A stretch of DNA of 64,000 bases from Acidobacterium sp. (GTDB lineage: Bacteria; Acidobacteriota; Terriglobia; Terriglobales; Acidobacteriaceae). Both the position numbers and the translations under genes were made by a program. Below, in pieces: positions 12,973 to 20,742 of this stretch. Positions within the stretch are counted from its first letter, which is position 1. The number at the start of each line of letters is the position of its first letter. The DNA is taken from assembly GCA_003166955.1 (NCBI GenBank), contig PMUI01000101.1:1-64000 (forward strand). Reading direction: 5' to 3'. The notes under the pieces were generated by a model. It saw only the letters and a list, made by a program, of their open reading frames with translations. It was not told where the DNA came from and made no database searches.

Positions 12973-13000
12973 AGTGTAATCGTGACGCGATTTGATACAA
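12973..13000 (-). promoter_or_regulatory. candidate promoter of the deacetylase gene
   Basis: On the minus strand TTGTAT (12995-13000) and TACACT (12973-12978) are separated by 16 bp and lie 15 nt ahead of the ATG at 12957. This is a reasonable but imperfect sigma70 match, seen by eye only. Confidence 0.4.
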
Positions 13001-13009
13001 AGGCAGAAC

Positions 13010-14497
13010 ATGGTCTCCGAACCAGTTGCGCCGGATGGGTCGGCCGGGAACGCGGGTGCGACTCCGCACCGTATGCCCACCCAGGCCGCAACACCGGGCG
13101 CGCCGGGGACCCCGCATCTCGAGCGACGCATCGGCCTGGCCAGCGCGGTCGCGCTGAACATGATGTACATGATCGGCGTGGGCCCGTTCATCACGCTGCC
13201 GCTGATCGTCGTGGCCATGGGTGGGTCGCAGGCACTGCTGGGCTGGTTGCTCGGGGCGCTGATCGCCGCATGCGATGGTCTGGTATGGGCCGAACTCGGC
13301 GCGGCCATGCCAGAGGCCGGCGGGGCCTATGCGTTTCTGCGCGAGATTTACGGGCGCGAGGGCGCCGGCCGCTTCGTCTCCTTTCTCTACATCTTTCAGC
13401 TTGGCTTCAGCGCCCCGCTCTCTATCGCCTCAGGCTGCATCGGCTTTGCGGAGTTCGCCTCCTTTATGTTGCCCGGACTGCGCCTTCCGATCATCTCTGC
13501 ATGGCCCAACGGACCACACTGGACCAACGTGCTGGCCGCGGGCGCCGTCGCCGTGATCGTGGGGATGCTTTACCGCGACATGCGCGCCATCCTGCGCACA
13601 GCCTGGGTGCTTTGGGCCGGCGTGATGGCGGCGATGGCCATCGTGCTGATCGCAGGATTCACGCATTTTCATCCGGCACTGTTACAAATGTCTCCGCACG
13701 CGCTCAGCCTGTCGCCGCTCTTCTTTGCCGGACTGGGGTCGGCAACGCTGATCGCCACCTACGACTACTGGGGCTACTACAACGTCTGCTTTCTGGGCGG
13801 CGAGATCCGCGATCCGGGCCGGACCATCCCGCGCGCCGTGTTGTTTTCCATCGCCGTTGTCGCCGCGCTCTACATCGCGATGAACCTCAGCGTGCTGGGG
13901 GTGATTCCCGCGCAGCAAATGCAGCAGGTGGGCCGCACCGTCGTAGCGGAAATGGTGGCGCGGACTCTGGGACCCGTTTGGGCCGTCGGCATCGCCTGCC
14001 TCATCATGTGGACTGCTTTCTCCTCCGTTTTTGCGCTGCTCATGGGATACTCGCGCGTGCCCTACGCCGCCGCGCTCGATGGCAACTACTTCCACGCCTT
14101 TGCCCACCTTCATCCAAAACGGAATTTCCCCGACGTTTCGCTGATCGCTCTGGGCGCCGTGGCAGCCGTCTTCTGCTTCCTGCGTCTTGCGCAGGTGATT
14201 GCCGCGCTGGTCGTCATCCGCATTGTGCTGCAGTATCTGCTCCAGCAGGTGGGCGTCATCCTGCTACGCATCCGCCGGCCAGATCTCCCGCGGCCCTTCC
14301 GCATGTGGCTCTACCCGCTGCCTCCGCTGGCGGCGCTGGCAGGATTCCTCTTTATCCTGTTCTCGCGCCCCCAGGCCATGCGTTACCTGCTCTACGCTGT
14401 CGCGATTGCCCTGGCCGGCAGCATTCTCTATTTGTTCCGCGCGCGAAGCCGCCATGAATGGCCATTTAGAATGGCTCCGTCGGACGCAGGGGGATGA
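13010..14497 (+). CDS. APC-superfamily amino acid permease
   Basis: A membrane transporter of 495 aa from ATG 13010; an in-frame TTG at 12992 is also possible. After a cytoplasmic proline-rich lead comes the family's first helix (IGLASAVALNMMYMIGVGPFITLPLI). About twelve hydrophobic segments follow, with the APC signature around GAAMPEAGGAYAFLREIYG. It probably moves amino acids or polyamines by proton symport across the inner membrane. The specificity cannot be read. Its stop overlaps the next start by four bases (ATGA), so the downstream small gene is translationally coupled. Confidence 0.88.
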   Translation: MVSEPVAPDGSAGNAGATPHRMPTQAATPGAPGTPHLERRIGLASAVALNMMYMIGVGPFITLPLIVVAMGGSQALLGWLLGALIAACDGLVWAELGAAMPEAGGAYAFLREIYGREGAGRFVSFLYIFQLGFSAPLSIASGCIGFAEFASFMLPGLRLPIISAWPNGPHWTNVLAAGAVAVIVGMLYRDMRAILRTAWVLWAGVMAAMAIVLIAGFTHFHPALLQMSPHALSLSPLFFAGLGSATLIATYDYWGYYNVCFLGGEIRDPGRTIPRAVLFSIAVVAALYIAMNLSVLGVIPAQQMQQVGRTVVAEMVARTLGPVWAVGIACLIMWTAFSSVFALLMGYSRVPYAAALDGNYFHAFAHLHPKRNFPDVSLIALGAVAAVFCFLRLAQVIAALVVIRIVLQYLLQQVGVILLRIRRPDLPRPFRMWLYPLPPLAALAGFLFILFSRPQAMRYLLYAVAIALAGSILYLFRARSRHEWPFRMAPSDAGG

Positions 14498-14862
14498 TGG
14501 TCGACTTAACCGTCGCAGAAGGCAAGCTCGTGCTCAATGTGCGTGGGGCCGATAAGTTCTGGGCGCTCAAGAGCACGCTCGAAATCCCGCTGCAGCATAT
14601 CGCCGGGGTGCGTGCGGATCCGAAAATCGCCCACGGCTGGTGGCATGGCCTCAAGCTGATCGGAACCGATTTGCCAGGCGTGCTGTGGGCCGGCACTTTC
14701 TTTCAGCACGGCAAGCGTATCTTCTGGGACGTCCACAATCCCGACAACACCATCGTGATTGACCTCCACGATGAGCGGTACGGCGAATTGATCGTCGAAG
14801 TGGCCGACCCCGCCGCGGCTGTGCAGCTCATCAAGCCCCACTGCCAGGGAACCAGCGGATGA
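14494..14862 (+). CDS. conserved hypothetical protein, PH-like fold suspected
   Basis: A 122-aa soluble protein with no signal peptide or membrane segment. It is rich in beta strands (GKLVLNVRGADKFWALKS, GVLWAGTFFQHGKRIFWDVH, TIVIDLHDERYGELIVEV) and resembles small bacterial PH-like proteins. The pattern GVLWAGTF...R.FWDV.NP....I.L.DE.Y is familiar from uncharacterised proteins in several phyla. It is joined to both neighbours by ATGA overlaps (14494-14497 and 14859-14862), so it forms a translationally coupled set with the permease and mobA. Function unknown. Confidence 0.75.
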   Translation: MMVDLTVAEGKLVLNVRGADKFWALKSTLEIPLQHIAGVRADPKIAHGWWHGLKLIGTDLPGVLWAGTFFQHGKRIFWDVHNPDNTIVIDLHDERYGELIVEVADPAAAVQLIKPHCQGTSG

Positions 14863-15638
14863 ACGCATTTGTCCTGGCCGGTGGGCAGAGCACGCGGATG
14901 GGCCGCGACAAGGCCCTGCTCGACAGCGACGGCCGTCCTCTGGTGGAGCACATGCTCGATCTCCTGCGCGGCTTCGGTCTGGCCCCGCGCATCTGCGGCT
15001 CACGGCCGGACCTGGCCCGCTTCTCGCTCGTCGTGCCGGACAACTTCTCGCAATCCGGTCCGTTGGCCGGCATCGAGGCCGCACTGGCGGCTTCAGACTC
15101 GGGCCTGAACCTCTTCGTCCCCGTCGATCTGCCGCAGTTGCCGCCCGAATTTCTCCGCTGGTTGATGGCTCGGGCCGAGACGAGCCACGCAGTGGCCACC
15201 ATCCCCCGCTATGCGGGTCGCCCCCAGCCGCTGTGCGCCGTCTACAGCCGGCGTCTGCTGCCTGGCCTGCGAAGATCCCTTGCCGCCGGCAACCTCAAAG
15301 TGATGGTTGCGATTCGCGAATCGGCGGTGGCTCTGGGCGAACCCCTCGACGAGTTCGACGTGGAGTCGGTCGCGGCGTCGGGTCCCGCAGCGTGGCACCT
15401 CGATCCTCCTCTGCAGGACTGGTTTCGCAACATCAATACGCCGGCAGATTATGAGAGCCTGCGAGCCGCCTCTCCACCCCAGCGTGCCAACTACGTGCGC
15501 GCCGGGGACCCCGGCTCTCTACCCCAACGCGCCAACCACGGGCGCGCTGGGGACCCCGGCTCTCCACCCCAACGCGCCAACCACGGGCGCGCTGGGGACC
15601 CCGGCTCTGGAGCAAAACGCCGTCATCCAATAAGCTGA
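14859..15638 (+). CDS. mobA: molybdenum cofactor guanylyltransferase MobA with repeat-encoded tail
   Basis: A 259-aa protein. The first 205 residues form a MobA domain: the nucleotide-binding motif LAGGQSTRMGRDKALL at residues 6-21, then GPLAGIEAAL, VPVDLPQLP and FRNINTPADYE. MobA attaches GMP to molybdopterin to make the guanine dinucleotide cofactor. The remaining 50 residues are encoded by three 45-bp repeats (QRANHGRAGDPGS units) and lie beyond the usual 190-210 aa of the family. They look like an intergenic palindromic repeat captured by read-through, not a domain. It starts inside the preceding stop (ATGA). Confidence 0.9.
   Translation: MNAFVLAGGQSTRMGRDKALLDSDGRPLVEHMLDLLRGFGLAPRICGSRPDLARFSLVVPDNFSQSGPLAGIEAALAASDSGLNLFVPVDLPQLPPEFLRWLMARAETSHAVATIPRYAGRPQPLCAVYSRRLLPGLRRSLAAGNLKVMVAIRESAVALGEPLDEFDVESVAASGPAAWHLDPPLQDWFRNINTPADYESLRAASPPQRANYVRAGDPGSLPQRANHGRAGDPGSPPQRANHGRAGDPGSGAKRRHPIS
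15472..15606 (+). repeat. three tandem 45-bp palindromic repeats in the mobA 3' end
   Basis: Copies at 15472-15516, 15517-15561 and 15562-15606. Copies 2 and 3 differ at a single base; copy 1 is more diverged. Each holds an internal hairpin (CCCCAACGCGCC ... GGGCGCGCTGGGG, 11 of 12 pairs). The 45-bp length keeps the mobA frame open. Confidence 0.95.
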
Positions 15639-15668
15639 GGACAGTACTCGAGAGGCCTCGCAACCAAC

Positions 15669-16481
15669 GTGGGCATTCCGCCGGATGTTCCCATCGAAGT
15701 TAAGCCCCAATCCAACGGTCATGCGGACCGTCAGCCCTACATTGCCTTTGAGAACGTCTCGAAATCCTTCGGCAGTCTCGATGTTCTCAAGGACATCAGC
15801 TTTTTCGTGATGCCAGGTGAGACGCTCTGCATCCTTGGTCGCTCCGGCGTGGGCAAGTCAGTTTCTCTGCAGCACATCATGGGGTTTCTGAAGCCGGATT
15901 CCGGCCGCATCCTCGTGGCTGGCGAAGACATCACTGAGTTCACCGAAGAACAGATGCAGACGGTGCGCCGCAAGGTCACCATGGTCTTCCAGAATGGCGC
16001 GCTCTTCGATTCGCTGACCGTCGGCGAGAACGTCGCGTTTCCGCTCCGCGAAGGGCGCGGCCTCGCCGAAGATCAGATTCAACAAATCGCACGCGGCCTT
16101 CTCGAGATGGTGGGCGTCGCGGAGATGATCGATCAGCTTCCGTCCGACCTCTCCACTGGTACGAAGCGCTCGGTCGCCATCGCGCGCGCGTTGGCCGCCG
16201 AGCCGGAGGCGATTCTCTACGACGAGCCGACCACCATGGTCGATCCGCTGATCGCGCGGCTGCTCGGCGACCTGATCCTGAAACTCCGGAAGCAGCTCCA
16301 CCTCACCAGCATCGTGGTCACACACGATATGCGCTTTGCGGAGCGCCTGGCCGACCGTGTCCTGTTCCTGCACCTGGGCCGCGCGGAGTTCTTCGGCACC
16401 CTGGAAGAGATGAGGCGCAGCGATGACGATATTCTGCGCCAGTTTCTGGAACTGGACGCTCTCGTGTTGCCGGACGTATAG
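15669..16481 (+). CDS. MlaF-like ABC transporter ATP-binding protein
   Basis: A 270-aa ATPase of the MlaF/Ttg2A kind, which powers phospholipid trafficking between the two membranes. Walker A is GRSGVGKS, the Q-loop is MVFQNGALFDSLTVGENVAFPLRE (typical of MlaF), Walker B is ILYDEPT and the H-loop is VVTHDM. Two family motifs are altered: the signature reads LSTGTKRS instead of LSGGMKKR, and the D-loop region reads DEPTTMVDP instead of DEPTAGLDP. It starts at GTG 15669. No permease (MlaE) or MCE protein is adjacent, so its partners must be encoded elsewhere. Confidence 0.85.
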   Translation: MGIPPDVPIEVKPQSNGHADRQPYIAFENVSKSFGSLDVLKDISFFVMPGETLCILGRSGVGKSVSLQHIMGFLKPDSGRILVAGEDITEFTEEQMQTVRRKVTMVFQNGALFDSLTVGENVAFPLREGRGLAEDQIQQIARGLLEMVGVAEMIDQLPSDLSTGTKRSVAIARALAAEPEAILYDEPTTMVDPLIARLLGDLILKLRKQLHLTSIVVTHDMRFAERLADRVLFLHLGRAEFFGTLEEMRRSDDDILRQFLELDALVLPDV

Positions 16482-16507
16482 CGCGTTCCGGTCCACCGTG
16501 CCGTTGC

Positions 16508-16513
16508 TACACT
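16508..16513 (+). promoter_or_regulatory. candidate -10 element for a leaderless nadE transcript
   Basis: TACACT lies 6 nt before the nadE GTG, and no Shine-Dalgarno sequence precedes that codon. Normal -10 spacing would put the transcript start at or within the start codon. The -35 region (TTCCGG with a 16-bp spacer) is poor. Confidence 0.35.
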
Positions 16514-16519
16514 GAAAGT

Positions 16520-18166
16520 GTGAAGATCGCGCTGGCGCAGATCGATCCCACTATCGGCGATTTCAGCGGCAATACCGCAAAGATCCTCGAATTCACCCGC
16601 AGGGCGCAGCAGGGCGGCGCGGACCTGGTGCTCTTTCCGGAGCTGGCTATCTGCGGCTATCCGCCTGCCGATCTGCTGGAGAAGCCCGAGTTTGTGGCGC
16701 GCTGCGGCGAAGCCATCTGCGAGGTGGCTCGCGCGACCGCCAAAGACCCGATCGCTGTTATCGCCGGCTACGTCACCGCCGCGGAGCACGGAGCGGGGAA
16801 GCACGTGATGAACTCCGCGGCGCTGGTGCGCCATGGGCACGTCGAGTTTGTCCAGTCGAAAATGTTGCTGCCTTACTACGATGTCTTCGATGAGCAGCGC
16901 TACTTTGCCCCGGCGGCGCGCCAGCGCCTCTGCCACCTCGATGGCCAGCCCGTCGCGCTCACTATCTGCGAGGACGCCTGGAACGACAAGAGCTTTTGGG
17001 AGAACCGCCTTTACAGCGTCGATCCCGTCGAAGACCTGATGAAGCAGGGCGCATCGATCATCCTCAACATCTCCGCGTCGCCGTGGTGGCACAACAAGCG
17101 CGCGCTGCGCCGGGAAATGCTGGCTGCCATCGCCAGACGCCACCGCGCGCCGGTTGTTATGGTCAACCAGGTCGGCGGCGACGACAGCCTGGTGTTCGAT
17201 GGATCAAGCCTGGTGATCGCGCCCAGCGGTGAGGTGATCGCGCAGGGTAAAAGTTTTGAGGAAGACCTGATCTTCGCCGACCTGGACACACTCACCGGCG
17301 ACATGCGGGAACAGCCAGGCGATGAAGACGAGGCTATGCTGGAGGCGCTGACGCTGGGCACGCGCGACTATGTGCGCAAGTGCGGATTCTCGAAGGTCGT
17401 CGTGGCGCTCAGCGGCGGCATCGACTCGGCTCTGGTCGCGACGATTGCCGTGCGCGCCCTGGGAGCAGAGAACGTTACGACGCTGGGTATGCCGAGTCCG
17501 TATTCGTCGCAGGGATCGATTGACGACAGCCGCCAGCTCGCGGAAAACCTTGGCATTCGCTACGAAGTGATGTCCATCGACGAAATCTTCAGCGGATTCA
17601 ACCACGCCCTGGCCCCGGTCTTTGCGGGCCGTCAGCCGGATATCACCGAGGAAAACATTCAGTCGCGTATCCGCGGCGCACTCCTCATGGCCTTCTCGAA
17701 CAAGTTCAGCGCGCTGGTTCTTACCACCGGCAACAAAAGCGAAATGTCCACCGGCTACTGCACTCTTTACGGAGACATGGTGGGTGCCCTTGCGGTGATT
17801 GGCGACGTCTTCAAGACGCGGGTTTACGATTTGTGCCGTTGCATTAATCGAGAAAGGGAAGTGATCCCCCGCACGATCATCGAGAAGCCGCCGTCTGCCG
17901 AGCTGCGGCCAGGACAAAAGGACACCGACTCGCTGCTTCCGTACGACATTCTCGACCCAATCCTTGAAGCGTACGTCGAACATTACGAGACGCCGGAGAA
18001 GATCGCCGCCGAGCGGGGGCTCGATCTGGAAACAGTGCGCGCCGTCGTCAAAATGGTGGAGCGCAGCGAGTACAAACGGCAGCAGGCCGCGCTCGTACTC
18101 AAAGTCACGCCAAAAGCCTTCGGGATGGGCCGACGGTTCCCCATCGCAGCTAAGGTACAGGTTTAA
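16520..18166 (+). CDS. nadE: glutamine-dependent NAD+ synthetase
   Basis: A 548-aa two-domain enzyme that makes NAD from deamido-NAD, ATP and glutamine. The N-terminal nitrilase-type glutaminase has its catalytic Glu41 in LFPELAICGYPP, a lysine in VQSKMLLPYYDVFDE and the cysteine in TICEDAWND. The C-terminal synthetase has the PP-loop VALSGGIDSAL, TTGNKSEMSTGYCTLYGD and the pair KPPSAELRPGQKDTDSLPYD-like (KDTDSLLPYDILD). Start is GTG 16520. Full length and intact. Confidence 0.96.
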   Translation: MKIALAQIDPTIGDFSGNTAKILEFTRRAQQGGADLVLFPELAICGYPPADLLEKPEFVARCGEAICEVARATAKDPIAVIAGYVTAAEHGAGKHVMNSAALVRHGHVEFVQSKMLLPYYDVFDEQRYFAPAARQRLCHLDGQPVALTICEDAWNDKSFWENRLYSVDPVEDLMKQGASIILNISASPWWHNKRALRREMLAAIARRHRAPVVMVNQVGGDDSLVFDGSSLVIAPSGEVIAQGKSFEEDLIFADLDTLTGDMREQPGDEDEAMLEALTLGTRDYVRKCGFSKVVVALSGGIDSALVATIAVRALGAENVTTLGMPSPYSSQGSIDDSRQLAENLGIRYEVMSIDEIFSGFNHALAPVFAGRQPDITEENIQSRIRGALLMAFSNKFSALVLTTGNKSEMSTGYCTLYGDMVGALAVIGDVFKTRVYDLCRCINREREVIPRTIIEKPPSAELRPGQKDTDSLLPYDILDPILEAYVEHYETPEKIAAERGLDLETVRAVVKMVERSEYKRQQAALVLKVTPKAFGMGRRFPIAAKVQV

Positions 18167-18188
18167 GAATTACGTCGAAAGGATTCTA

Positions 18189-19193
18189 ATGCTTCGCTTA
18201 GCTTCCAGCGCATCCGTTGCGCTTCTATTTGCTTCAACCCTGTGTTTCGCGCAGTCGGAGACCCCCTCCGCTCCCACACCGCAGGAGGCGCCCTCGGCTC
18301 CCACGCCGCAGGAGGCGCCGGCCGCTCCCGCACCGCAGGCCGCTCCGGCCGAGCCGCAATTTCCCCCAGTCAGCGACGCAAATTTCGACGCTGCTTCTCC
18401 GAGCAGGACCGACGTCGAAGCCTTCCTCAAGACTTCCTGGGGCTACGACCACAATCGCGTCTGGGAGGTGTACAGCGTTCAGAAAACCGCCGCGCCAGGC
18501 GTCAGCAAAGTGACGGTTCTGGTTGCCGAGAAACAGACTCCGCAACAGATCGCCAATCTGATCTTTTTCGTTACGCCCGACGGCAAACATCTCATCGCGC
18601 AGGAAGCCGTCCTCGACTTTGGACCCCACCCTTACGAAAACAACTACCGGCTCCTGCAGCAGCGCGCCGATGGACCCTCGCGCGGTGCCTCGGCGAAGCA
18701 GTTTGAGCTGGTGGAGTTCGCTGACTTCCAGTGTCCTCACTGCAAAGATGCGCAGGCCATCGCCGAGAAGCTTGTGCAGGACTTTCCTCAGGCCCACTTT
18801 GTCTTCGAGAACTTCCCGCTCGTGAATATCCACCCCACCGCGTACAAGGCCGCGGTGTGGGGTGCTTGCGTGGCGCAACAGGGCGGCAGCGACGCCTTCT
18901 TCAAATACGCCAGCTCGGTCTTCGGCGCGCAGAACGACCTCGCCGGCCAGGGCGCAGACCAGGCTTTGCGCAATGCAGCGACCGCGGCTGGCGCCGCCCC
19001 GGACAAGATCGCGGCCTGCGCCGATTCGCCAGCCGGCAAAAGCGCGGTCGACGCCTCTATGCATCTTGGGCAGGAACTCAACGTCAACGAGACGCCGATG
19101 CTCTTTATCGATGGCCGCACCGTGCCCATGATGGCGGTTTCCTACGATCAGCTTAAGACGATCGTCGAATATCAATTCTCGCTGGATAAGTGA
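18189..19193 (+). CDS. secreted DsbA-family thiol oxidoreductase
   Basis: A 334-aa exported protein. ATG 18189 has an AAAGGA ribosome site and begins a signal peptide (SVALLFASTLCFAQ). Next is a Pro/Ala-rich linker made of three 9-residue units (SAPTPQEAP). A domain of about 100 residues follows, then a thioredoxin fold with the active site CPHC in EFADFQCPHCKDAQAIAEK and the cis-proline segment NETPMLFIDGRTVP. It probably forms or isomerises disulfides in the periplasm. The open frame continues upstream to 17964, but that part overlaps nadE in another frame and is rejected. Confidence 0.88.
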   Translation: MLRLASSASVALLFASTLCFAQSETPSAPTPQEAPSAPTPQEAPAAPAPQAAPAEPQFPPVSDANFDAASPSRTDVEAFLKTSWGYDHNRVWEVYSVQKTAAPGVSKVTVLVAEKQTPQQIANLIFFVTPDGKHLIAQEAVLDFGPHPYENNYRLLQQRADGPSRGASAKQFELVEFADFQCPHCKDAQAIAEKLVQDFPQAHFVFENFPLVNIHPTAYKAAVWGACVAQQGGSDAFFKYASSVFGAQNDLAGQGADQALRNAATAAGAAPDKIAACADSPAGKSAVDASMHLGQELNVNETPMLFIDGRTVPMMAVSYDQLKTIVEYQFSLDK

Positions 19194-19204
19194 GCTGAGG
19201 TCCT

Positions 19205-19798
19205 ATGCCCATCCAACCAGCGCTCGATCCGGCACGCACCGCCGTTCTCAGCATGGATATGCAGTCGGCGATCGTATCCATTTACGTGGGCGATCAGGAT
19301 GCGTTCACCTCGCGTGCCGCTGAGGTCCTTCGTCGCTGCCGTAAGCGCGGCGTGACCGTCATCCACATCCAGGTCGGCTTTCGCCCAGGCTTGCCCGAGG
19401 TCAGCTCACGCAATGCGCTCTTCGTGGCGGTCAAGAATTCGCCGGAACGGCAACAGCTCTTCCAGGGTGAAGCCGGCAAGATTCATCCAGCGCTCGGACC
19501 CGAGGGCGACGACATCGTCATCACCAAGCACCGCATCAGCGCCTTCACCGGAACCGACCTCGACATGATCCTGCGCGCCAAAGAGATCGATACGCTGGTG
19601 ATGTTCGGCATCGCGACCAGCGGCGTGGTTCTCTCCACCTTGCTCGATGCCGTCGACGCCGACTATCGGGTCATCGTGATCGCGGACTGCTGCGCCGACC
19701 AGGATGCAGAGGTGCACTCCACTCTGCTTGAAAAATTCTTTCCGCGGCGAGGGATTGTGGTGACAGCCGCCGAACTCCTCGAGAGCCTGCCGGGCTGA
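19205..19798 (+). CDS. isochorismatase-fold hydrolase lacking the nucleophilic cysteine
   Basis: A 197-aa protein of the isochorismatase/cysteine hydrolase superfamily. Asp18 (LSMDMQ) and Lys108 (VITKHRISAF) match two of the catalytic triad residues. The segment that normally carries the cysteine (GVxTxxCV) reads GIATSGVVLSTL, with Val141 in its place; the nearby ADCCAD cysteines are further on. A subfamily with the same GIATSGVVLSTL segment exists, and EntB-type isochorismatases also work without cysteine, so it may hydrolyse an ether-type substrate or be non-amidase. It follows the DsbA-like gene by 11 bp. Confidence 0.8.
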   Translation: MPIQPALDPARTAVLSMDMQSAIVSIYVGDQDAFTSRAAEVLRRCRKRGVTVIHIQVGFRPGLPEVSSRNALFVAVKNSPERQQLFQGEAGKIHPALGPEGDDIVITKHRISAFTGTDLDMILRAKEIDTLVMFGIATSGVVLSTLLDAVDADYRVIVIADCCADQDAEVHSTLLEKFFPRRGIVVTAAELLESLPG

Positions 19799-19827
19799 AA
19801 GCTCCCCAGCCGTGGGCCAGCATAAAG

Positions 19828-19845
19828 GCGCCCAGAAACGGGCGC
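19828..19845 (+). terminator. weak stem-loop after the hydrolase gene
   Basis: GCGCCC (19828-19833) pairs with GGGCGC (19840-19845) around an AGAAAC loop, 30 bases past the stop codon at 19798. There is no T tract, so it may act only as a mRNA-stabilising hairpin. Confidence 0.35.
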
Positions 19846-20087
19846 GCCGCCAGACGCAATGGCTGGCCGGAGCCGCTCAGAATTTGTGAACAAAGCCCGA
19901 TCCTCCGATCACTTTCAAGAGAGTACCTGAGCGATTACGGCGGGCTTGTCAACCCTGCTGAAGCCCTCCGGATGTGCCTCGCATGACCTCCGTCACCGCT
20001 GTGAACCCCTTTCACCCTTTTTGACATCTAATTGATTGCAGATGTGTTTAGTTTTGGGGTACGCTCTCGCAATTGGGCATTTTTCTC

Positions 20088-20116
20088 TTGATTTCCATAG
20101 AAAAAATACTTATAAT
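20088..20116 (+). promoter_or_regulatory. sigma70 promoter for the small gene at 20205
   Basis: TTGATT (20088-20093), a 17-bp spacer, then a perfect TATAAT (20111-20116). The surrounding 19799-20204 interval is AT-rich compared with its neighbours and contains no gene. A perfect TTGACA at 20021-20026 has no good partner. Confidence 0.75.
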
Positions 20117-20204
20117 AGTAAAGTTTTGTGACTTCCCGAGCAGGTCTATACGGGCCTCCGGATTTTCTGGTACGTCACTTTCAATGGCAGAGGGTAAATC
20201 ATAC

Positions 20205-20432
20205 ATGGCAAAGCGTCGTGGTAATCCAAACTGGGGCAAGCCGGAGCCGATCGGACCGGTAGTGCCCACCGTGACCTCCTTTGAGCAGGTCGTCAAGGAG
20301 TTTAAGCTCACTCCGGATCAGTATGTCCGTTCCACCCGTTTGCGCGAGTGGGCTCGCCGCAACCGCAACTCGAAGTACATCCCTGAGTCGCTGCTGGAAG
20401 CGTGGGGATTCGAGATCGAATCCACCCTTTGA
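20205..20432 (+). CDS. small conserved-looking basic protein
   Basis: A 75-aa protein beginning MAKRRGNPNWGKPEPIGPV and ending EAWGFEIESTL, with 11 basic residues. There is no membrane segment, signal or known domain. ATG 20205 is chosen because GAGGG lies 11 bases upstream and the promoter at 20088-20116 falls inside the longer reading frame that starts at 20073; ATG 20184 is possible but has no ribosome site. Its own strong promoter and a following hairpin terminator mark it as a highly expressed single-gene unit. A nucleic-acid or ribosome-associated role is a guess from its charge and size. Confidence 0.75.
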   Translation: MAKRRGNPNWGKPEPIGPVVPTVTSFEQVVKEFKLTPDQYVRSTRLREWARRNRNSKYIPESLLEAWGFEIESTL

Positions 20433-20457
20433 TTCGATCCGGTAACGAGTAGTATCA

Positions 20458-20479
20458 GACGCCGCCTTCGGGCGGCGTC
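20458..20479 (+). terminator. TTCG-tetraloop hairpin terminator
   Basis: GACGCCGCC (20458-20466), loop TTCG, GGCGGCGTC (20471-20479): a perfect 9-bp stem 25 bases after the small gene's stop. The T run after it is short, so efficiency is uncertain. Confidence 0.75.
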
Positions 20480-20516
20480 GCTGTTTCCGGCCGAAAATCT
20501 CCGTGCCCATCCCGGG

Positions 20517-20711
20517 TTGTCCCTCTTTTGCAGCGCCTTCATTAACATCTCTGGAGCAGAGTTAGCGTCCGACGGCACAGCCGAGCATTCGCCGCTCTTT
20601 CGAGGATTGGAGCCGTACCCCGAAGGGTGGCGCGCTCAAGTGCGCAAACCCGAAACCCTGCCGCATTATCCTATGGTGTTGCGTCGTGGTGGATATCCCG
20701 ACGGAAGCTGA
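20517..20711 (+). CDS. possible small protein
   Basis: An open frame of 64 codons from a TTG. Its second half (from about residue 30: FRGLEPYPEGWRAQVRKPE and then LPHYPMVLRRGGYPDGS) has the balanced composition and Tyr/Pro/Gly pattern of a folded conserved peptide. The true start could be later in the frame. No ribosome site is obvious. It lies between the terminator at 20458 and a convergent gene, in a stretch otherwise empty for 310 bases. Confidence 0.35.
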   Translation: MSLFCSAFINISGAELASDGTAEHSPLFRGLEPYPEGWRAQVRKPETLPHYPMVLRRGGYPDGS

Positions 20712-20742
20712 CAGCCTCGGCAGGCCTCACGCCACATGCAGC

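Noticed and set aside
12958-13308. N-terminal extension of the LmbE deacetylase
   Set aside because: It lies antisense to the permease gene and precedes a complete signal peptide; its composition is of a shadow frame.
15472-15606. A CRISPR-like array
   Set aside because: The repeats are directly abutting with no unique spacers and encode in-frame peptide.
17964-18188. Extension of the DsbA-like gene into nadE
   Set aside because: It overlaps the intact nadE 3' end in another frame and a ribosome site and signal peptide begin at 18189.
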